A stretch of 64,000 nt of DNA from an uncultured Mycoplasmatota bacterium (GTDB taxonomy: Bacteria > Bacillota_I > Bacilli_A > RF39 > UBA660). Below are positions 1 to 9,775 of the stretch, in pieces. Numbering within the stretch: position 1 is the stretch's first letter; every line of letters starts with the position of its first letter. The DNA lies in NCBI GenBank assembly GCA_946403755.1, contig CAMJBC010000005.1, forward strand, positions 1 through 64,000, given 5' to 3'. The notes beneath the pieces were generated by a model that saw only the letters and a list, made by a program, of their open reading frames with translations, was not told where the DNA came from and did no database searches. The position numbers and the translations under genes are program-made.

Positions 1-53
1 ATTTGACTTCCCAAAACACCTCCGCCAGCAACTACTATTTTCTTATAATTCAT
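1..53 (-). CDS. N-terminal fragment of a Rossmann-fold NAD-dependent dehydrogenase (3-hydroxyacyl-CoA dehydrogenase-like), truncated by window edge
   Basis: Reverse strand reads MNYKKIVVAGGGVLGSQ, with a GxGxxG-like motif at the extreme N-terminus. Confidence 0.45.
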   Translation of the reverse strand, partial: MNYKKIVVAGGGVLGSQ

Positions 54-143
54 ATGATTCTCCTTACTTTTATTAATATATATTATTATACCATTTTGAT
101 ACAAAAAAAAGAATCTATAAAATAGATTCTTTTTATTTTAAAC

Positions 144-220
144 TGGGGCGAGATGTGGGAATCGAACCCACGCATAACGGGACCACAATCCGCCGTGTTA
201 ACCACTTCACCAAACTCGCC
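144..220 (-). tRNA. tRNA-His (GTG)
   Basis: Cloverleaf GGCGAGTTTGGTGAAGTGGTTAACAC...TTGTGGT...GTGGGTTCGATTCCCAC...CGCCCCA; G-1 opposite C73; CCA encoded. Confidence 0.93.
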
Positions 221-268
221 ATTTAGCAAGGATAATATTAGCATAATTTGTTGAAATAGTCAAATATT

Positions 269-613
269 TTATATAAAAACTGCTATTAAAATAATAATTA
301 ATATTACTATACCAAAACCAATGAAATATAAAGAATAGTCTTTTTTGTTATTATTTGATTCTTCTTTTTCTTTTTCATCTTCTTCTTTCTTTTCATTTTG
401 TGGTTTAGTACTTTCAAATCCATATAAACCAAAATATTTTTTTCTAGCAGCCATTCTTTCTTTTTCATCTTCAGATAATTCTTCTAATACTTCATTACTT
501 TTACCTGCATAATGATCACTTAGATTACTAACTGCATCTTGACCTCTTATGCCTGTTCTGTTTGTATTATTTAAATTATAGGGATTTAAATCCATTCCTG
601 CCATATTATTCAC
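269..613 (-). CDS. Small protein with one C-terminal transmembrane helix, unknown function
   Basis: Hydrophilic N-terminus, acidic/lysine linker, C-terminal YFIGFGIVILIIILIAVFI. Confidence 0.6.
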   Translation of the reverse strand: MNNMAGMDLNPYNLNNTNRTGIRGQDAVSNLSDHYAGKSNEVLEELSEDEKERMAARKKYFGLYGFESTKPQNEKKEEDEKEKEESNNNKKDYSLYFIGFGIVILIIILIAVFI

Positions 614-631
614 CTATTTATAATATACAAC

Positions 632-660
632 AAAAAAAGTGTTTTTAAAACACTTTTTTA
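632..660 (-). terminator. Rho-independent terminator after parC
   Basis: aaaaaagtgttttTaaaacactttttt inverted repeat at parC stop. Confidence 0.6.
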
Positions 661-3207
661 TATTTTGAATTCTTCAAAGAAATCACTCATTGTTAACTGT
701 TCTTCTTTAGGTTGAGTTTCTACTTCTACCTTTTCTTCTTTAATAATTTCTTGTTTCTTTGGTTCTTCTTCTACTTCTTCAGTATTTTCCTTTTCTTGAA
801 CAGTTATATCAGTAAATCTAGTTACTACAAATATTTCTTCTGGTTCTTTTTTAGTATATCCACTTCCTGTACTAGCTAAATCCATAATACTTATATCACT
901 AGATTTTAAATATCCTACTTCACCATTCATAATACCAAATATATTTTTACTACTTGTATTAAATGCTTTAATAGTTGAATATTGTTTTGATTTTGGACTC
1001 TTAATAACTTGTGAACCTCTTTTAGCTCTTGCTAATAATGGAATATCTGTTACTTTAAATCTCTTAGCAGTATTTCTATTTGTAAATATTGTTACATATT
1101 CTTTAAATTCACTAGCTACAAAAGATGTTATTACTTCTGCATTAGCATTTAATTTAATAGATTTAACTCCACTAGCACGTAATCCTACTACTGGAATTTC
1201 ACTTGTATTATATCTTAATGCAAAATTATCACTAGTTATAACAACAGTGTTATCTCCATCACATCTACTAATTGATACTACTTCATCTTTATCTTTTAAT
1301 TTAAACATCATTATTGGTTTAGAATATCTGCTTACTTCAAAATCACTAAGTATCATTCTCTTAACCATGCCTTGTTTAGTAAATGCTGTTATTAATGATT
1401 TATCAAACTTATTAACAGCTATTGATTTAATAACTTTTTCACCATCAGATGTTTTAATTATATTAGATATATGTGTACCTAAATCTTTAAACTTACATTC
1501 TGCTATTTCTCTAACTGGTAGATATAAATAATTACCTTGATTAGTAAATAATAATATAGTATCTAAATTATTAACTTTATAAAGACCTTCAATATAATCT
1601 CCTTCTTTAACTGGAGGGTATTCTTTATCATTTGCACTAAATGCTTTTATAGAATGCTTCTTAACGTATCCAGCTGCACTTATACATACTACAAAGTCTT
1701 CTTTGCTTACTAAATCTGTTTCTTCTATTTTTATATCACCTGAATCAGTTGTAATAACTGTTTTTCTAGGAACAGCATATTCTTTCTTTAATGCTCTTAA
1801 TTCATCTTTAATTAATCTAATTAATACATTCTCATCAGATAAAATTGATTTAAAATATTTAATTTCTTCAAGTAATCTATCATGTTCTTCATTTAATTCA
1901 ACTACATCTGTATTAGTTAATTTATATAATTGCATCATTACAATAGCTTCAGCTTGTTCATGAGTAAACTCAAATTCTTTAACTAAATTTTCTATTGCAT
2001 CTGCTTTATTTTTACTAGCACGAATTACTCTAATAACATCATCTAATATAGATAATGCTCTTATGAAACCTTCTAGTATATGACATCTTTTTTCATCTAC
2101 TTCTAAATCAAATTTAGTTCTTGCTATTACTACTTCTCTTCTATGAGAAATAAATGCATCTAGAAGAGGAATAATTCCAAGAGTCATTGGTCTTCTATTT
2201 ACAATAGCAACCATATTATAGTTGTAAGAAACTTGCATATCAGTATTTTTAAGTAAATAATTTGTTATTAATTCTTTATCAGCACCTTGCTTTAGATCAA
2301 TAACTATTCTAATACCTTCTCTATCTGTTTCATCTCTTACTTCAACTATTCCATCTATCTTTTTATCTATTCTAATAGCATCTATTTTTTGAACCATTAA
2401 AGCTTTATTAACTTCAAATGGTATTTCTGTAATAACTATTTGTTCTTTTCCTTTAGTTTTTGCATATTCATATTTACATCTTACTGTTACTTTTCCACGA
2501 CCTGTAGTAAATGCATCAATAATACCCTGAGTACCCATGCAAATACCACCTGTTGGAAAATCAGGCCCTTTTACTATTTCTAAAATAGAATCTAGTCTAC
2601 AATTAGGACTATCTATTCTTTTAATAGTAGCATCTATTATTTCACCTAAATTATGAGGTGGAATATTTGTTGCATAACCTGCACTAATACCATTAGTTCC
2701 ATTTACAAGTAAATTTGGAAATTTAACTGGTAATACAGTTGGCTCTAAAAATCTATCATCAAAGTTAGGTGCCCATGGAACAGTATTTTTTTCTAATGCT
2801 TCTAAAAGCTCATTACTTATTTTAGATAATCTTGCTTCAGTATAACGATATGCAGCAGGACCATCACCATCCATAGAACCATTATTACCATGAATATCAA
2901 TTAGATTATGATTTTGTTTCCACCATTGACTCATACGAACCATAGCTTCATATACACTTGAATCACCATGTGGATGCCATTTACCTAATACACTACCAAC
3001 TGTAAAAGCACATTTTACATATGGTTTTTCATGTGTATTATTATTTTTATACATATCAAATAATATTCTTCTTTGAACTGGTTTTAAACCATCTCTTGCA
3101 TCTGGTATAGCTCTATCTTGAATTATTTCTTTTGCATAAGCTCCAAATCTTAAACCCATTATTTCTTCAAGGGCATATTCTTGTATTCTTTTAATTGCTT
3201 CATTCAT
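658..3207 (-). CDS. parC: DNA topoisomerase IV subunit A
   Basis: RDGLKPVQRRILFDM, GKWHPHGDSSVYEAMVRMSQWW, AAYRYTEARLS; paired with parE; acidic C-terminal tail. Confidence 0.92.
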   Translation of the reverse strand: MNEAIKRIQEYALEEIMGLRFGAYAKEIIQDRAIPDARDGLKPVQRRILFDMYKNNNTHEKPYVKCAFTVGSVLGKWHPHGDSSVYEAMVRMSQWWKQNHNLIDIHGNNGSMDGDGPAAYRYTEARLSKISNELLEALEKNTVPWAPNFDDRFLEPTVLPVKFPNLLVNGTNGISAGYATNIPPHNLGEIIDATIKRIDSPNCRLDSILEIVKGPDFPTGGICMGTQGIIDAFTTGRGKVTVRCKYEYAKTKGKEQIVITEIPFEVNKALMVQKIDAIRIDKKIDGIVEVRDETDREGIRIVIDLKQGADKELITNYLLKNTDMQVSYNYNMVAIVNRRPMTLGIIPLLDAFISHRREVVIARTKFDLEVDEKRCHILEGFIRALSILDDVIRVIRASKNKADAIENLVKEFEFTHEQAEAIVMMQLYKLTNTDVVELNEEHDRLLEEIKYFKSILSDENVLIRLIKDELRALKKEYAVPRKTVITTDSGDIKIEETDLVSKEDFVVCISAAGYVKKHSIKAFSANDKEYPPVKEGDYIEGLYKVNNLDTILLFTNQGNYLYLPVREIAECKFKDLGTHISNIIKTSDGEKVIKSIAVNKFDKSLITAFTKQGMVKRMILSDFEVSRYSKPIMMFKLKDKDEVVSISRCDGDNTVVITSDNFALRYNTSEIPVVGLRASGVKSIKLNANAEVITSFVASEFKEYVTIFTNRNTAKRFKVTDIPLLARAKRGSQVIKSPKSKQYSTIKAFNTSSKNIFGIMNGEVGYLKSSDISIMDLASTGSGYTKKEPEEIFVVTRFTDITVQEKENTEEVEEEPKKQEIIKEEKVEVETQPKEEQLTMSDFFEEFKI

Positions 3208-3212
3208 CTTTA

Positions 3213-5114
3213 TTACCCCCTATAATTATCCTCAAGAGTGAACTCTACATTTTCATCTATCCACTCTTTTCTAGGTTCTACTTTGTCACCCATTAAAACA
3301 TCTACTCTCTTTTGTGCAAGAGCAGCATCAGATATATTTACTCTAATCAAAGTACGAGTTTCAGGATTCATAGTTGTTTCCCATAATTGATCAGCATTCA
3401 TTTCACCTAAACCTTTATATCTTTGAATAGTATATTTTCCACTATTATTATTTTTAATATCTTGTAATTCTTCATCAGAATATGCATAGAATTTATTCTT
3501 ACCATATTCTAATTTATATAATGGAGGAAGAGCTATATATAGTTTTCCTGCTTCAATTAAAGGTCTCATATAATTATAGAAGAATGTTAAAAGTAATATT
3601 TGAATGTGAGCACCATCAACATCAGCATCGGTCATGATAATAACTTTATCATAGTTTGATTCTTCAGCATCAAAAGAAGAACCTACTCCTGCTCCTATTG
3701 TATATATCATTGTATTTAATTCTTCATTTTTATAAACATCTTCAATACTAGCTTTACTTGTATTTAATACTTTTCCTCTAAGTGGTAATATTGCTTGGAA
3801 TTTTCTATCTCTTCCACCTTTAGCTGATCCACCTGCTGAATCTCCCTCGACTAAGAATAATTCATTTATTTTATTATTCTTACCTTGAGCTGGTGCTAGT
3901 TTACCACTAAGATTTTTTTCTACTTTAGATTTATTCTTACCACTTCTTGCTTCTTCTCTAGCTTTTCTAGCTGCTTCACGAGCAACTTTACTCTTTAATG
4001 CTTTATCCATAATAGCAGTAGTTGCATCTTTATTTTCTTCAAAGAAGAAAGAAAGTTTATCATAAACAATATTTTCTACTACTGCTTTAGCTTGAGGAGT
4101 ACCAAGTTTACCTTTAGTTTGTCCTTCAAATTGAAGTAAACTCTCTGGTATTTTTAAACTAATAACTGCACTTAAACCTTCTCTTGTATCACTACCATCT
4201 AATGATTCATTTCCTTTAAGTAATCCATTCTTTTTAATATATTCATTAAATGCTTTAGTAAGTCCGCTTTTAAAACCAGATTCATGTGAACCACCATCTA
4301 CTGTTTTAACATTATTAACAAAAGAAATTACACTTTCACTATATGATTGTGTATATTGAAGTGCTATATCTACAACAATACCATTCTTTTCACCGCTTAT
4401 ACTTATTGGTTTATGAAGTGGTACTTGTTCTTCATTAATATAATTTATAAATGAAACTAATCCATCTTCATAACAATATGTATTAGTTTTATTGTCTTCT
4501 TCATCTACTACTTCCATAGTAAGACCATTTATTAAGAAGGCACTTTCTTGCATTCTTTCACATATTGTTGTATAGCTAAATTTAATATTTCCAAATATAC
4601 TATCATCAGGATAAAATTCTACAGTAGTACCAGTTTCACGAGTTGTTCCAATTTGTTTAAGAGGTTCATCTACATGACCACCATCTTTAAAAGTAATCTC
4701 ATGTATTTTACCATCTCTTTTAATAGTAACTTTCATCCATTTAGAAAGTGCATTAACTACACTTGATCCAACACCATGAAGTCCACCACTTACTTTGTAT
4801 CCATCATTTTCAAATTTACCACCAGCATGAAGTACTGTATAAATAACTTCTGGTGTTGATTTACCTGATTCATGTTTTCCAGTTGGAACTCCACGACCAT
4901 GGTCTTCAACTACAATACTTCCTTGCTTAGTTATTTTAACTGTTATTTTATTACCATAACCATTGATAGCCTCATCTATAGAGTTATCAACAATTTCCCA
5001 TACTAAATGATGAAGGCCTCTTTTATCTGTTGAACCAATATACATACCTGGTCTTTTTCTTACAGCATCTAATCCTTCTAATATTTTTATTGATTTTTCA
5101 TCATAATTTGCCAT
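3213..5114 (-). CDS. parE: DNA topoisomerase IV subunit B
   Basis: GHKL motifs (VWEIVDNSIDEA, DHGRGVP, GLHGVGSSVVNALS) and Toprim (LVEGDSAGGSAK); start trimmed to MANYDEKS behind GGTGATTTG. Confidence 0.93.
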   Translation of the reverse strand: MANYDEKSIKILEGLDAVRKRPGMYIGSTDKRGLHHLVWEIVDNSIDEAINGYGNKITVKITKQGSIVVEDHGRGVPTGKHESGKSTPEVIYTVLHAGGKFENDGYKVSGGLHGVGSSVVNALSKWMKVTIKRDGKIHEITFKDGGHVDEPLKQIGTTRETGTTVEFYPDDSIFGNIKFSYTTICERMQESAFLINGLTMEVVDEEDNKTNTYCYEDGLVSFINYINEEQVPLHKPISISGEKNGIVVDIALQYTQSYSESVISFVNNVKTVDGGSHESGFKSGLTKAFNEYIKKNGLLKGNESLDGSDTREGLSAVISLKIPESLLQFEGQTKGKLGTPQAKAVVENIVYDKLSFFFEENKDATTAIMDKALKSKVAREAARKAREEARSGKNKSKVEKNLSGKLAPAQGKNNKINELFLVEGDSAGGSAKGGRDRKFQAILPLRGKVLNTSKASIEDVYKNEELNTMIYTIGAGVGSSFDAEESNYDKVIIMTDADVDGAHIQILLLTFFYNYMRPLIEAGKLYIALPPLYKLEYGKNKFYAYSDEELQDIKNNNSGKYTIQRYKGLGEMNADQLWETTMNPETRTLIRVNISDAALAQKRVDVLMGDKVEPRKEWIDENVEFTLEDNYRG

Positions 5115-5182
5115 CAAATCACCTAATCTACATAAAACATTATACAAAATAAAATAAAAAGTGTAAACATACACTTTACACT

Positions 5183-5893
5183 TTATAAGTCAATAAATTC
5201 AACCTCTTTATCCTTTTTTTCACTCTGAATTGGTGCCCCATCTATTTTTTGTTCACCATAAGTTTGAAAACCAGGTTCAACCTTCTTAATCGGAGCAAAT
5301 TCATCAAAATCAGTTGTTAATGTATCCATTCCTTCTAAAACATTTTGATCTATCTTAGAAGCTCTATATGCTGGAGCTTGCTCCATCATTTGTAAATCAC
5401 TCTTGAATATTGAATCAACTGGATTTTCTTCTTCAACAACTACACTATTTTGATGATTTAATTCTTCTTGAGTCATTAAGTTAAGATTTTCACCTCTAGC
5501 ACTATCTAATGCTTTAAAGTACCTTTCATCATTAACTTTATATGATTTATCAGAAAAAGCTAACATTGGATAGAAAAACATTGGTAAAAACATTAATCCT
5601 GCTGTGAAAGCACCAGAACATTTAAAATTTTTACCAACTCCTGCTCCCATAAGCATTAAAGGTAATAAATTTAAAAAAGGCACAAAAAAGAGTATACCAA
5701 AAAAAGTAGAAATATCTCCTATTTCAAGCATATAAAATAAATTTAGTACTGGAATAAAAGCTGAACTTTCATTTTTATATGCCTTTTTGAATATATTATT
5801 TCCACCAAACATTATAATTACGGACCTACCTAATGTTAGAATCCAAACCATTGCAATAATAATTACAGCTGTTCTAGATGTAGTTATTGACAT
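5183..5893 (-). CDS. Multi-TM protein of the DUF5684 type with a hydrophilic C-terminal tail
   Basis: SAFIPVLNLFYMLEI...FLPMFFYPMLAF pattern recalled for DUF5684; disordered tail. Confidence 0.5.
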   Translation of the reverse strand: MSITTSRTAVIIIAMVWILTLGRSVIIMFGGNNIFKKAYKNESSAFIPVLNLFYMLEIGDISTFFGILFFVPFLNLLPLMLMGAGVGKNFKCSGAFTAGLMFLPMFFYPMLAFSDKSYKVNDERYFKALDSARGENLNLMTQEELNHQNSVVVEEENPVDSIFKSDLQMMEQAPAYRASKIDQNVLEGMDTLTTDFDEFAPIKKVEPGFQTYGEQKIDGAPIQSEKKDKEVEFIDL

Positions 5894-6048
5894 ATTCTTT
5901 TTCCCCTCTACTATATTAATAATAATACAATATTATTTAAAATATTTCAATTATTTAAAGAAAAAATGTGATTTTTTATAAAAAAGTGTTGCAAAACTGG
6001 GAAAAATATAATAAAATTATGTAGACAGCCGGAAAGTAACGGTGTTGT

Positions 6049-6125
6049 GGGCTTGTAGCTCAGCTGGTTAGAGCGTTCGTCTGATAAGCGAAAGGTCGAT
6101 GGTTCAAGTCCATTCAGGCCCACCA
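6049..6125 (+). tRNA. tRNA-Ile (GAT)
   Basis: GGGCTTG...TTCGT CTGATAA GCGAA...CAGGCCCACCA. Confidence 0.96.
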
Positions 6126-6132
6126 TTATATT

Positions 6133-6208
6133 GGCCCGTTGGTGAAACGGTTAACACACACGCCTTTCACGCGTGCATTTATGGGTTCAAATCCCGTACG
6201 GGTCACCA
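6133..6208 (+). tRNA. tRNA-Glu (TTC)
   Basis: GGCCCGT...CACGC CTTTCAC GCGTG...ACGGGTCACCA. Confidence 0.96.
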
Positions 6209-6217
6209 TTTGAAAAT

Positions 6218-6245
6218 AAAAACGACTTTAATAGTCGTTTTTTTA
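6218..6245 (+). terminator. Terminator after tRNA-Ile/Glu
   Basis: AAAACGACTttaatAGTCGTTTTTTT. Confidence 0.75.
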
Positions 6246-6261
6246 TTATAAAAAAAGAAGT

Positions 6262-6744
6262 TTATTCTTCATTACTTCTTCTTTTATCTTTATTTCTAAA
6301 TTCTAATAATAATCTATTTGTTTCACTAGCAACTATTTTCATCGGAACACCTAGTTTATTTAATTCTCTTAGATTCATTGCTATATCTTTCATTCTTTGT
6401 GAAACTTCTAAATTAATTCTTCCTCTTACTACATTATTCTTAACATCATCTAAATGTATATAACTAGGTTTATTATTTGTTCTTGCTATACGATAAACAA
6501 TATTTGGTCCAAATAATTGATATATTGTATAAAAATTTGTACCATCAGTTATATTATAAATACCACCATATTCTTCAACATCCATATAATAGTTTGATCT
6601 AACATAATCATCTACTTTATGAAATAATTGAGCCACAGCAGATATATTATCTTCATTATCTGGATCACTTACACAAATAACACTCTGTCCATTTTGTGTT
6701 TGTTCACTTATCCAACTTAAAAACTCTTTACTAAAAACATCCAT
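6262..6744 (-). CDS. Hypothetical protein
   Basis: 160-aa ORF collinear with neighbours, no motif recognised. Confidence 0.6.
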   Translation of the reverse strand: MDVFSKEFLSWISEQTQNGQSVICVSDPDNEDNISAVAQLFHKVDDYVRSNYYMDVEEYGGIYNITDGTNFYTIYQLFGPNIVYRIARTNNKPSYIHLDDVKNNVVRGRINLEVSQRMKDIAMNLRELNKLGVPMKIVASETNRLLLEFRNKDKRRSNEE

Positions 6745-6746
6745 TA

Positions 6747-7202
6747 TTATCTACCTCTACTATTAGTTACTTCTTCTACATAATAATTATTCATATAACT
6801 ACTATATATTTTTTGATTATAATTCTTTTTGAATTCTTCTTCTATAATTATTAATTTTGTTAATAAAGATTTATATTCTAACATTGGTAGATAATCTCTA
6901 TATTTGTTAATAACTATTCCTTTTAATCTACTTATTTCATCTAATACAAGACCTGTGTCATCATCAGTGGTATCATCATCATTTAATATACGTATCATAA
7001 ACTTAATAATCTTATCCATTTTTCTAGTTACTCTTTGTCTAATATATTCAGTCTTTAAATTTTCGTCAATTAAAACAACCTTTTTAGCTTTTATATTAAG
7101 CCCAGGAACTCTATTAATAGGATTAACATCTAATCCTTCCATTTTAACTTTAAAATATGTTAATTTCTGATCATCTTGTTTACGAATAACTGTATATTTC
7201 AT
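6747..7202 (-). CDS. Hypothetical protein
   Basis: 151-aa ORF in the same run as trmD. Confidence 0.6.
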   Translation of the reverse strand: MKYTVIRKQDDQKLTYFKVKMEGLDVNPINRVPGLNIKAKKVVLIDENLKTEYIRQRVTRKMDKIIKFMIRILNDDDTTDDDTGLVLDEISRLKGIVINKYRDYLPMLEYKSLLTKLIIIEEEFKKNYNQKIYSSYMNNYYVEEVTNSRGR

Positions 7203-7214
7203 GATTACACCACC

Positions 7215-7874
7215 CTATAATAAATCATCTCTGTATTCCTTTGTTATTCTTCTTCTTTCTTTTTCCCTATATTCTTTTATTAATGCATGATTTCCATTAA
7301 CTAGTACTTCAGGAACTTCCATTCCTCTAAATACTCTTGGTTTTGTATATACTGGATAATCAAGTAAATTATCATTAAAACTTTCATATTCTAAACTAGT
7401 ACTTGTAATAACTCCATCTATAAGTCTAACTACTGAATCAGTAATCATCATACTAGCAAGTTCTCCACCAGTAAGAATAAAGTTTCCGATTGATACTAAC
7501 TCATCTGCTAAAGAATAAATTCTTTCATCAAATCCTTCATAATGACCACATATAATTATTATATGTTTTTTTTCTTTAAATTCATATGCTTTTTTTTGAT
7601 TATATGTTTTTCCTCTAGGAGTAAGTAATATAACATGTGAATCTTTAGTTCTTATTTTTTCTACTGCATTAAATACAGGTTCACACATCATAATCATTCC
7701 ACCACCACCACCAAATTGATAATCATCAACTTGGTTATTTTTATATGGTGTAAAATCTCTAATATCTATAATATTAATTTCAACTTTTCCTTTTTCTATA
7801 GCTCTTTTAATAATACTTTCAGTTTTAAAACCTTCAAACATATTAGGAAATAATGTTAATATATCTATTTTCAT
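7215..7874 (-). CDS. trmD: tRNA (guanine37-N1)-methyltransferase
   Basis: MKIDILTLFPNMFEGF, DYQFGGGGGMIM, GHYEGFDERIYSLADE, YPVYTKPRVFRGMEVPEVLVNGNH. Confidence 0.96.
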   Translation of the reverse strand: MKIDILTLFPNMFEGFKTESIIKRAIEKGKVEINIIDIRDFTPYKNNQVDDYQFGGGGGMIMMCEPVFNAVEKIRTKDSHVILLTPRGKTYNQKKAYEFKEKKHIIIICGHYEGFDERIYSLADELVSIGNFILTGGELASMMITDSVVRLIDGVITSTSLEYESFNDNLLDYPVYTKPRVFRGMEVPEVLVNGNHALIKEYREKERRRITKEYRDDLL

Positions 7875-8350
7875 AAAAACACTCCTATATCATGCATAAT
7901 TATTTTTTTATTAGCTTTATCTATCTTAGTAATAAAATCTTTATTATATGGAATAAATTTATCATTTATTCTAATCATTTCATTACCATTATCATTTCTA
8001 TATTCAGTTATTCTACCAACTAAATTATCATTATCATAAACCTCATATAAAGGATATTCACTAACTAATATTTCATCATCTGAAAGATTTAAATCATCCT
8101 CATTAACATATACATAACAACCTTTATATTTTAATACATCATTTATATAATCTATTCCTTTAAATTTAACCATATCGAAGTTTTTATGTTTTCTATATGT
8201 CTCTATTTCTTCTTCATTATAATTCATACCAATATATAATTTTTTAGATGGAACAAATACTTTATTTTTAAACTCAAAAGAACTTAAAAGTCTTACTTCT
8301 CCTTTAAGTGCATGAGTATTAACAATTTTTCCAACTAAAATATATTTCAT
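7871..8350 (-). CDS. rimM: Ribosome maturation factor RimM
   Basis: VGKIVNTHALKGEVRL; stop overlaps trmD start (TTTTATGA). Confidence 0.92.
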   Translation of the reverse strand: MKYILVGKIVNTHALKGEVRLLSSFEFKNKVFVPSKKLYIGMNYNEEEIETYRKHKNFDMVKFKGIDYINDVLKYKGCYVYVNEDDLNLSDDEILVSEYPLYEVYDNDNLVGRITEYRNDNGNEMIRINDKFIPYNKDFITKIDKANKKIIMHDIGVFL

Positions 8351-8352
8351 AT

Positions 8353-9081
8353 TTACCTCTTATACAAATGATATAAAATTATAGAAGTAGCAACTCCTAC
8401 ATTTAAACTTTCACATTCTTTTTCCATATCTATTCTAACTATTTCATCACATAATGAAAGAATCTTATCACTAACCCCATTTCCTTCATTGCCTACTACT
8501 AAAGCATAATTATCATTAATATTTATACTTTCTAAATTATTAGATTTTTTAAGTGATGAGCCTATTATTTTAATATTATTATTTTTAAGTTTTTTAATTA
8601 CATTTTCTAAATCATCTATAATGATATTAACATTATAAATCATACCACCAGTACTTCTTAGTACTTTAGGATTATATGGGCTAACACTATTTTTAGAAAG
8701 CACTATTGTATCTACTCCAAATGCTACACTACTTCTAATAATAGTACCAGCATTACCTGGATCTTGTATATCATCTAATATAACTATTTTACTACCTAAA
8801 TCATCCTTTAAATTATATCTTGATACACCTATTAATCTAGGAGTACTTTTTAAATCACTTAATGTTTTCATTACATCTAAAGAACAATTTATATAAGGAA
8901 AATCTATTTTAGAATCACATCCATCTAAAACAAATAATTCAACAAGTAAATTATTTTTAAATGCTTCTTCTACTAAATTTTCACCTTCAATTAAAAATAA
9001 CTTTTTACTATTAGAATATTTTTTATCTAATAATTTTCTAGCTTCTTTAATTTTACTATTATCTTTAGAAGTAATTATCAT
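8353..9081 (-). CDS. TrmH/SpoU-family RNA methyltransferase
   Basis: LDDIQDPGNAGTIIRSSVAFGVD, VVGNEGNGVS, ESLNVGVATSIILYHL. Confidence 0.9.
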   Translation of the reverse strand: MIITSKDNSKIKEARKLLDKKYSNSKKLFLIEGENLVEEAFKNNLLVELFVLDGCDSKIDFPYINCSLDVMKTLSDLKSTPRLIGVSRYNLKDDLGSKIVILDDIQDPGNAGTIIRSSVAFGVDTIVLSKNSVSPYNPKVLRSTGGMIYNVNIIIDDLENVIKKLKNNNIKIIGSSLKKSNNLESININDNYALVVGNEGNGVSDKILSLCDEIVRIDMEKECESLNVGVATSIILYHLYKR

Positions 9082-9719
9082 TATTCCTCCTTTAATACAC
9101 GTTGTATATCTTTATAATTAGGACAATATTTTTTAACATATTTCCAAAAATTTCTAGAATGATTAAATTCTAAAAAATGACAAAGTTCATGTATTATTAC
9201 ATAATCTATTTCATTAATTGAATATTTAATTAACTCAAAATTTAATTTTATTAAGGGTTCTCCACCTTTTCTATTATATCCCCATTTTCTTGTCATTTTA
9301 CCAATCATTACTTTTGGATAAGGAATATTTTCCTCAAATAAATTATAACATATTTTTACTCTTTCATTAAATATTCTTTCTGCTTCATTTTTTAAAAATG
9401 TATTTAAATATGTTTTATTTTTAACAAATATCTTATCACCATAAAATTCTATCTTAGTAACAGTATTTGAAATAATAACATCATATCTATTTCCTAGATA
9501 ATAAAACTCTATCTTTTTTTCTTCTTTTCTTTGTTGTCTATTATATTCTTTTATAATAGTTTCTTTATTACTTTTAATAAAACTAGTTATTAAACTTTTA
9601 GGTACTAAATAATGGCATGTAATATAAATACCATCGCTTTTAACACGAAGGTACATATTTTTATTATTCTTACGAGTTATGAATACATTATATGTTTTTC
9701 CATCTAAATCTATGCTCAT
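9081..9719 (-). CDS. YgjP-type zinc metallopeptidase domain protein
   Basis: VIIHELCHFLEFNHSRNFW; GKMTRKWGYNRKGG. Confidence 0.85.
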   Translation of the reverse strand: MSIDLDGKTYNVFITRKNNKNMYLRVKSDGIYITCHYLVPKSLITSFIKSNKETIIKEYNRQQRKEEKKIEFYYLGNRYDVIISNTVTKIEFYGDKIFVKNKTYLNTFLKNEAERIFNERVKICYNLFEENIPYPKVMIGKMTRKWGYNRKGGEPLIKLNFELIKYSINEIDYVIIHELCHFLEFNHSRNFWKYVKKYCPNYKDIQRVLKEE

Positions 9720-9775
9720 TTTTTAAAAACCTCATTAAATATTATAACAATTAAAAAGAAGTATTTCTACTTCTT

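Noticed and set aside
1247-1963. + strand ORFs 1247..1531 and 1703..1963 antisense to parC
   Set aside because: Hydrophobic Ser/Leu/Ile-rich shadow translations of a conserved gene, with no RBS support.
658-5114. gyrA/gyrB instead of parC/parE
   Set aside because: Sequence style WKQNHNLIDIHGNNGSMDGDGPAAYRYTEARLS and the YEAMVRMSQWW region match ParC, and order is parE then parC; a tree would be needed for certainty.
7871-7874. Mycoplasma-type genetic code (TGA = Trp)
   Set aside because: rimM and folD terminate at TGA in tight overlaps with trmD and the TtcA-family gene, and Trp is encoded by TGG.
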